DNA of 64,000 nucleotides, from the NCBI GenBank assembly GCA_963706385.1, contig OY970153.1:2294001-2358000 (forward strand). The letters are read 5' to 3'. Numbering within the stretch: the stretch's first letter is position 1; each line of letters begins with the position of its first letter. This document shows, piece by piece, positions 58,895-64,000 of this stretch. A program made the translations under genes and the position numbers. Source of the stretch: Poindextera sp963706385 (GTDB lineage Bacteria > Pseudomonadota > Alphaproteobacteria > Caulobacterales > Caulobacteraceae). The notes beneath the pieces are model-generated. The model worked only from the letters and a program-made list of their open reading frames with translations. It searched no databases and was not told the DNA's origin.

Positions 58895-60134
58895 CGATAC
58901 CCTCTCTAAACTCAAGCGTATGGCCGTCGAAGTCGGCCACGACATAGCCCTGGCGGTGCGCTCTCAAGGCGCGGAATACGGCAAATCCGTCCAAGATGGC
59001 CTTCTCCCACTGCCACAGCGCACAGCGCGTCACTTCATAGCCGCGGATGAATTCCTGAATGGATTTCAAGAGGTCATAGTCGATGTGGTCCAGACCTTCG
59101 AAGAGTTGACGATCGAGGCCCCGCCCGAAGATGAAGGTTGCGACCCCTTCTTCGATAAGGATGGCGCGAGCACCATCCTGATTTTCGTCCAACTCCGCAT
59201 CGCTTTTGCGCTTGAGGTGGAGCAGGGCTCTTAGGACTGGCGACCAGCCGAGATGAACTGCGAAAGCAATGTGGAAGACGTCGTGAAATCTGTAATCGTC
59301 GCGTTCGCTCTTATTATCTGTCAGTCGGTCTCCAACAATGATCCCGTTGCACTTCTGTATGACGTAAGATTTTGTACCATTCGTTTCTTCTGCAATGAAG
59401 AATTCCAAGCGCTCGGGCAGGCGCTCGTTCTTCGGCATGCCCGAGTCGATGCGCAGGGGGTAGCTTGAGTCGATGGGCCAGCGGCTGAAAATCTTCAGCA
59501 GGTTACCGCGAGCGGCCGCGTTCATGCCGACCTCGGCGGCGTCCGCGGCGGCCACCAGGGCCCGAAAGATTTCCACCATGTGGGCGGAGAGCTTGTCGCG
59601 GTTGTTGGCAAAAGCGTTGGCTCGGAAGTCGTTGACCAAGTCGCCAACATAGCCAGCGAGGGCAATAGCCCGGGCGCTGAATTCTTGCTCGGAGACGGGG
59701 GGGTCGAGGCGCCCCTGAATGTCGTCGAAGGTGCCGAACTCGTGCTGGTCGACCTCGTCCCAGTCGCCGATTTCGCGAAACATCCGCTGGGCGAGGATGC
59801 TGAGGTCGAGTCCCGCCCGTGACGCCAAGTTGGTGAAATACCAAAGCGCGTCACCCAACTCCTCAATGATCGCTGCGTCGTACTGGTCGAACGCGGCCTT
59901 ATCGCGCTGCTTCTTTTTCAGCGCGCTGAGGAGACTCCCGACCTCGCCGAACAAACCCAAGATCGGCGGCTCCATGCCGCCCTGGTTCAGCCGATCAGTC
60001 GTCCGCGTTGCGCGCTGATAGGCGTTGAGGTGGATGGTGTCGCCCGTGACCTCGTCGGGGAGGATGACGATGGGGTCGTAACGAGCGGGCTCGCTCGCCG
60101 AAAGCTCAGCACTTGGGGAAGGAGCGTGAGTCAT
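58884..60134 (-). CDS. MazG-like nucleotide pyrophosphohydrolase with large C-terminal domain
   Basis: A 416-residue protein. Residues 55-115 form a MazG-like helical core: LGLFGEVGSLLSALKKK then EELGDALWYFTNLASRAGLDL. The E-x-x-D half (Glu92 and Asp95) is present, but the first E-x-x-E has Ser67 at the second glutamate. The rest is uncommon: a helical middle region and a C-terminal segment with DYRFHDVFHIAFAVHLGWSP (280-299), whose His and Asp residues could bind metal. Probably hydrolyses a (d)NTP or damaged nucleotide. ATG 60134; the coding sequence near 59230-59400 is AT-richer than the surroundings, a sign of transfer. Confidence 0.78.
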   Translation of the reverse strand: MTHAPSPSAELSASEPARYDPIVILPDEVTGDTIHLNAYQRATRTTDRLNQGGMEPPILGLFGEVGSLLSALKKKQRDKAAFDQYDAAIIEELGDALWYFTNLASRAGLDLSILAQRMFREIGDWDEVDQHEFGTFDDIQGRLDPPVSEQEFSARAIALAGYVGDLVNDFRANAFANNRDKLSAHMVEIFRALVAAADAAEVGMNAAARGNLLKIFSRWPIDSSYPLRIDSGMPKNERLPERLEFFIAEETNGTKSYVIQKCNGIIVGDRLTDNKSERDDYRFHDVFHIAFAVHLGWSPVLRALLHLKRKSDAELDENQDGARAILIEEGVATFIFGRGLDRQLFEGLDHIDYDLLKSIQEFIRGYEVTRCALWQWEKAILDGFAVFRALRAHRQGYVVADFDGHTLEFREGIDEG

Positions 60135-60404
60135 CTGTGGCCGCCAAGCTCAACTCGATGAGCGGTTGTAGCGCGATTACCAGGTGCCCGAACAGTTGCG
60201 ATGGGCTGGCAACCTGCCCCCACGGGGTCCTTCGTTTGAACTAAAGAGCTAAGGTCTACATGCTGCACCGGCACTAATGTCTGCTCCTGGCGCATCGTCG
60301 TCTTTAGCCAGAAGGCGTGGCGGCTTGGGAGGCTGAACGCAGGGGTATCGACGCTGGCGGCGATGGCCTAGCCTGGGCGCCTCAATTCAGGAGGGGACGC
60401 GCCC

Positions 60405-61040
60405 ATGCTGACGGTTCATCACCTGGGGATTTCCCAATCCGAGCGCATCGTCTGGCTGTGCGAGGAGCTGGGGCTGGACTACGCGCTCAAGCGCTACGAG
60501 AGGCGGGCGGACAACCGCCTCGCGCCGGACGCGTACAAGGCGCTGCATCCGATGGGCATCGCGCCGGTGATCACCGACGGCGACCTGGTGCTGGGCGAGA
60601 GCGGCGCGATCTGCGACTACATCTGCGCGCGCCATGACGAGGGGCGGCTCACACCTGGGCGCGACGATCCCGATTTCGCCGACCACCTGTTCTGGTTCCA
60701 CTGGTCCAACGGCACCTTCATGACCACGCTGATGATGCAGCTGGTGCTGGCCGGCGGCGGCGAAGGCAACCCAACCGCGGTCTTCGTCGAGGATCGCAGC
60801 CGTCGCGGTTGGGCGATGGTCGAGGCGCGGCTGGGCCAGGCGCCGTTCTTTGGCGGCGCGAACCTGACCACCGCCGACATCATGATGGTCTACTGCCTGA
60901 CCACCAGCCGGGCGTTTCGCGGCCTATCGATCGACGGCTATCCGAACCTTCGGGCCTATCTCCAGCGCATCGGCCAGCGCCCCGCCTACCAGAGGGCGAT
61001 GGCCAAGGCCGAGCCCGGCATGGCCCCGATGCTGACCTGA
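60405..61040 (+). CDS. Glutathione S-transferase family protein
   Basis: A 211-residue GST: an N-terminal thioredoxin fold (LTVHHLGISQSERIVWLCEELGLDY, with cis-Pro in GIAPVITDGDLVLGESGAICDYI) and a helical C-terminal domain (FGGANLTTADIMMVYCLT). Ser10 or Ser12 could activate glutathione. AGGAGGGG precedes ATG 60405. Typical chromosomal detoxification gene, divergent from the MazG-like operon across 270 bases in which I see no other feature. Confidence 0.93.
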   Translation: MLTVHHLGISQSERIVWLCEELGLDYALKRYERRADNRLAPDAYKALHPMGIAPVITDGDLVLGESGAICDYICARHDEGRLTPGRDDPDFADHLFWFHWSNGTFMTTLMMQLVLAGGGEGNPTAVFVEDRSRRGWAMVEARLGQAPFFGGANLTTADIMMVYCLTTSRAFRGLSIDGYPNLRAYLQRIGQRPAYQRAMAKAEPGMAPMLT

Positions 61041-61107
61041 TCGCCGACGCCGGCGCGCGGAACCCAAGGTCTGCGCTCCGCGCACGTCCGAGTGTCCGTG
61101 ATTGGCG

Positions 61108-61626
61108 CTACTGCGCCGGGGTGAGCGAGATGTCGACCATGATCTCGGCCGAGATTTCCTCCAGCGCCGCCTGAACCCTGCCCGCCTGGAGTTCGGGCGG
61201 AAGCCGAAGGCGCGCCTCCATGTGGAACAGCGGGATACCGAAATGGGGCTCGGCGCCGATCCAAGTTTTGAACGTCTCGATATTTGCGTCGAGGCCGCTC
61301 AAGACGGCGGTTACCTGGTTCACGATCCCTGGCCGATCGTGGCCGACTAGGCCGAAATGAAGGGCTTCGCCGGCCGCGACGAGCCCTTCGATAGCGGGGG
61401 CGATTCGCACCTCGAGACCGTGGGCGTCCACCGTGCACACGGCCGAACGCAACCGATCAACGCCGTCCGCCTCCAGCTCGACCAGCACCGATCCGACGTA
61501 AAGGCCGCCCAGCCGACTAAGATGGCTTTCCAGCCAATTGCCTCCGGCCGAGAGGACCGCGGCCGCGAGCGCCTTGGTGAGCCCAGGCCGGTCGCTGCCG
61601 ACCACGCTTAAGACCAATAACGCCAT
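61108..61626 (-). CDS. ACT-domain protein, GcvR-like
   Basis: A 172-residue protein of two ACT domains: LLVLSVVGSDRPGLTKALAAAV then GGNWLESHLSRLGG in the first, and HFGLVGHDRPGIVNQVTAVL then IETFKTW in the second. This matches the glycine cleavage system transcriptional repressor family (GcvR), a ligand-sensing partner of a DNA-binding protein. No gcv genes are nearby. Likely backbone chromosome. Confidence 0.88.
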   Translation of the reverse strand: MALLVLSVVGSDRPGLTKALAAAVLSAGGNWLESHLSRLGGLYVGSVLVELEADGVDRLRSAVCTVDAHGLEVRIAPAIEGLVAAGEALHFGLVGHDRPGIVNQVTAVLSGLDANIETFKTWIGAEPHFGIPLFHMEARLRLPPELQAGRVQAALEEISAEIMVDISLTPAQ

Positions 61627-61855
61627 CGGTGACTCTCAGAAGGGCCTTGGCCTGGCCCGGTGGGATCTGGGTCCATTGCTATTACATGGCGGTTGGTGAC
61701 GCCATGGGCGGGGTCGGCGCGCGCCTCCAAACGTCTGGTTCCTGGAGCGGATTTTGAGTCCGCTCCTGGCGCCGCCTGATCCTTGGCCCGACCTCGGCGA
61801 ATGGAACAAGACCAGCCGCAACGCGGGCCGGCAAGGTTCGCTACGGCCCCGCGGG

Positions 61856-61994
61856 GCGTCTGACTGCTCACGTCGTTCCGGCTACTCCGCCGCCTTCTCA
61901 AGCCAGGCGGCCGAGCGCATCTCGTGCAGGCGCGAGGCGGTGCGTTCGAAATCGAAGGCGCCCTCGCCCGTGGGATGGAGGTCGTCGGGCTCGG
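61856..61994 (-). repeat. Right copy of the zapE 3'-end direct repeat
   Basis: Gap-free match to 54580-54718 with 17 differences. It spans the end of intact zapE and 26 bases beyond its stop, so similarity continues past the coding part. It could be the right attachment-like end of the accessory block. Confidence 0.7.
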
Positions 61995-63003
61995 CCTGGG
62001 CCAGGACCACCAGGCGCGCGCCGGCCTCGTAGAGGGTGTCGATCAGCATCACCAGCCGCCGCGCCGGGTCGCGCCGCTCGGGCGCCAGCACCGGCACCGC
62101 CTCCAGGAAGACGGTGTCGAACCGCGCGGCGATCGCCAGATAATCCTGGGGCCCCAGCGCGGCGCCACAGAGGCTGGCGAACGAGGCGCGGAGCAGGCCG
62201 CCGGCGGCGCGCGGCAGATGCAACTGACGGCCCAGCACCTCCAGGCTCGCCCCGGTCTCCGGCGCGCCGCCCAGAATCTCGCGCCAGAGGGCGTCGAAAC
62301 CCGCCTCCGCGTCCGCGTCGGCCGGGGTGAAATAGACCCGGGCCGAGCGCAGCAGGTCCAGGCGGAAGTCAATCGGCCCGGCGATCCGCACCACCTCCAG
62401 TTTCTCCTTCAGCATGGCGATGAACGGCGCGAACAGCTGGCGGTTGAGCCCGTCCCTGTAGAGATCGTCAGGCACGCGGTTGGAGGTGGCCACCAGGACC
62501 ACGCCGCGTTCGAACAGGGCCTCGAACAGTCGCCCCAGGATCATGGCGTCGGCGATGTCGGTGACCTGCAGCTCGTCGAAGCAGAGCAGCTTGGCTTCTT
62601 CGGCGATCAGCTCGGCGGTGGGGGCGATCGGATCATCGCCCTTGGACTGGCCGAAGCGGGCCTTGCGCTGGGCCGCGTCGCCCTTGCGCCACTGGCCGAT
62701 CAGGGCGTGGACCTGGGCCATGAACGCCTGGAAATGCACCCTTCGTTTGCGCGCCACCGGGGCCGAGGCGAAGAACAGGTCCATCAGCATCGACTTGCCG
62801 CGTCCGACCGGCCCCCACAGATAGATCCCGCGCGGGGTCTTCGGCCGTTTGAACAGCGACAGGCCGAAGCTGGGCTCGCCCAGGGCGTTCAGCTCGCCCT
62901 CCAGCCGCGCGAGGGCGGCCACGCCGGCGGCCTGCGCCGGATCGGGTTTCAGGTGGCCGGCGTGCAGCCGTTCCTGATAGGCGGCGGACAGGGTTTGAAC
63001 CAT
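61882..63003 (-). CDS. zapE: Cell division protein ZapE (AFG1-like ATPase)
   Basis: AFG1/LACE1-family P-loop ATPase, 373 residues. Walker A is GPVGRGKSMLMDLFF, Walker B LLCFDELQVTDIADA, and LVATSNRVPDDLYRDGLNR is the arginine/sensor region of the family. In E. coli ZapE associates with the Z ring and FtsZ; mitochondrial homologues assist proteostasis. The gene is intact, but its last ~35 codons are duplicated at 54580-54718. The other backbone neighbour is an alpha/beta hydrolase. Confidence 0.95.
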   Translation of the reverse strand: MVQTLSAAYQERLHAGHLKPDPAQAAGVAALARLEGELNALGEPSFGLSLFKRPKTPRGIYLWGPVGRGKSMLMDLFFASAPVARKRRVHFQAFMAQVHALIGQWRKGDAAQRKARFGQSKGDDPIAPTAELIAEEAKLLCFDELQVTDIADAMILGRLFEALFERGVVLVATSNRVPDDLYRDGLNRQLFAPFIAMLKEKLEVVRIAGPIDFRLDLLRSARVYFTPADADAEAGFDALWREILGGAPETGASLEVLGRQLHLPRAAGGLLRASFASLCGAALGPQDYLAIAARFDTVFLEAVPVLAPERRDPARRLVMLIDTLYEAGARLVVLAQAEPDDLHPTGEGAFDFERTASRLHEMRSAAWLEKAAE

Positions 63004-63090
63004 CGCGGCTCGGTTAGCCCGCGAAGGTCGTTCTGAAAAGCCCGCGGTTCAGTTTACCCCGAGATCACGGGCGCCCGGCGCCGCCGGCCT

Positions 63091-63906
63091 TCAGAACCCC
63101 TCGACGAAGTCCACCACCCGCTGGACGATGGCGTGATCCTGGGCGATCAGCCGATGGCCGAGTTCGTCGGCCAGGAACAGCTCCGAGCCCGGCCACAGGT
63201 CGGCCATGGCCTGGGCGTTGCCGACCGGGCAGGCGTCGTCGTCGAACGAGTGGATGATCAGCGCCTTGGCGGTCATGGCGGCGATGGCGGCGTCGATGTT
63301 CATGAACGTCTGTTCCGGATTGGCCAGTCGCTCGCGCAGGATTTCCGCGGCCCGTCCGACCACTTCGGGGTCCTCGCCCTGGTCGATCATCTCTTGCACC
63401 CAGTCGGCGTTGAAGCGGTCGTATGGCTTGGTGCGCGGTACGGGCGAGCCGATCAGGACCGCGCGGGGCGCGTCGAGACCGTGGCCGAGGGCGTAGATCG
63501 TCGTCGGGCAGCCGAACGAGTGGGCTACCACCGAGTCCACCGGCCCGAGCGCACGGGCGACGGCCACCGCCGCTTCGCCCGCGGCGTCCAGCGAATGGGC
63601 TTCCGACGGCGACCAGCCGTGGCCCGGCAGGTCGAAGGCCACCACCGCCCGGCCAAGCTGCTCGCAGGCGTCGATCAGCGGTCCCCACAGGGCGTTGTCG
63701 TCGTTCCAGCCGTGCACCAGCAGCGTGGCGGGGCCGGCGCCGAGCCGCCAGGCCATCACCGGTCCGTGCGGCGTTTCCACTTCCAGGTCCTCGCCGCCGG
63801 CGAGGGCGCGGGCCAGCCTCGGACGCACCCGTCGCTTGGGCCGGCGCGCCTCGTCGGCCAGGCGCAGCGCTTCGGTCTCGAGATCGTCGTCGTGCAGGTC
63901 GCTCAT
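63091..63906 (-). CDS. Alpha/beta hydrolase
   Basis: Soluble alpha/beta-fold hydrolase of 271 residues. The oxyanion region LLVHGWNDD, FDLPGHGWSPS, the nucleophile elbow AHSFGC and the catalytic-acid region IHSFDDDACPV followed by LGHRLIAQD (histidine) are all present. No signal peptide. Substrate unknown; probably an esterase or lactonase. It precedes zapE in the same direction 87 bases upstream. Confidence 0.9.
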   Translation of the reverse strand: MSDLHDDDLETEALRLADEARRPKRRVRPRLARALAGGEDLEVETPHGPVMAWRLGAGPATLLVHGWNDDNALWGPLIDACEQLGRAVVAFDLPGHGWSPSEAHSLDAAGEAAVAVARALGPVDSVVAHSFGCPTTIYALGHGLDAPRAVLIGSPVPRTKPYDRFNADWVQEMIDQGEDPEVVGRAAEILRERLANPEQTFMNIDAAIAAMTAKALIIHSFDDDACPVGNAQAMADLWPGSELFLADELGHRLIAQDHAIVQRVVDFVEGF

Positions 63907-63967
63907 GGTCCAAGACTATCGCAGGGCGGCGAGGCGGACGGAAGAGCGAGGTTGCGCGGCGATCATG

Positions 63968-64000
63968 TCAGGGCCCGCCCGATCAGGATGGACAGCCGCT
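63968..64000 (-). CDS. Possible C-terminus of a gene entering from the right
   Basis: Ten codons (RLSILIGRALT) open from the right edge to a TGA at 63970-63968 on the minus strand. Too short to identify; it may simply be an open frame by chance. Confidence 0.15.

Larger units (their letters stand above)
54580..61994. mobile_element. Putative accessory island flanked by zapE 3'-end direct repeats
   Basis: The two 139-base zapE repeats lie in the same orientation and bracket genes of accessory type between 55.0 and 60.1 kb: XRE, ImmA/IrrE-chagasin, C1 peptidase, thymidylate-synthase-like, UDG-like and MazG-like. Codon use in the block is less GC-biased, notably around 59230-59400. No integrase or transposase is present, so mobility is inferred from the repeats alone. 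The glutathione transferase and ACT-domain genes near the right end may be backbone. Exact limits are uncertain. Confidence 0.45.

Overview
The window is high-GC, gene-dense bacterial chromosome, almost certainly from the alphaproteobacterial family Caulobacteraceae (Caulobacter or Phenylobacterium relative). The evidence is a DivL-type kinase with tyrosine at the phosphoacceptor position (residue 554), a Caulobacter-like DnaA with GANTC methylation sites in its leader, alphaproteobacterial SOS boxes (GTTC-N7-GTTC), a RegB/RegA/SenC redox cluster and intergenic palindromes of alphaproteobacterial type.

Layout. 1-5.7 kb: hrcA (cut by the left edge), then rph, rdgB, hemW, rsmI, yraN, a 28-codon ORF and gshB, mostly with overlapping stops and starts. 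5.8-11 kb: SOS-boxed comM, a soluble hybrid histidine kinase and an AmpG-like transporter. 11-20.5 kb: maeB, dapB-amidase, coaBC-dut, an SOS-boxed lipoprotein with a toxin-like C-terminal domain, ubiE-ubiB. 20.6-29.5 kb: mutM, a TraB/GumN protein, rpsT, then dnaA-dnaN-recF-gyrB; gyrB carries an apparent one-base frameshift. 29.5-33 kb: sdhCDAB. 33-38 kb: palindromic repeat, ferredoxin reductase and ferredoxin, divL, a hypothetical gene and a minimal zincin. 38-47.4 kb: beta-propeller plus phosphoesterase, a ferritin-like di-iron protein, lipocalin, regA-regB-senC, PHA depolymerase and a YgjP-type metallopeptidase. 47.4-54.5 kb: a class A penicillin-binding protein, recQ, glyoxalase-fold protein plus flavin oxidoreductase, and their divergent LysR gene. 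61.9-64 kb: zapE and an alpha/beta hydrolase.

The unusual part is 54.6-62.0 kb. A 139-bp stretch covering the 3' end of zapE is present twice, at 54580-54718 (orphan, about 88% identical) and at 61856-61994 (in the intact gene), and brackets an accessory block. Inside, one operon encodes a small unknown protein, an XRE regulator, an ImmA/IrrE metallopeptidase fused to a chagasin-like (I42) cysteine-peptidase-inhibitor domain, a papain-like C1 cysteine peptidase and a thymidylate-synthase-like protein. Converging on it, with overlapping 3' ends, is a two-gene operon for a MazG-like protein and a uracil-DNA-glycosylase-like protein. I propose a stress-response or anti-phage locus in which the inhibitor domain restrains the adjacent peptidase and the other three enzymes act on nucleotides or modified DNA bases. 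Domain assignments rest on visible motifs; the mechanism is inference.

No tRNA, rRNA, CRISPR array, transposase or integrase was seen.
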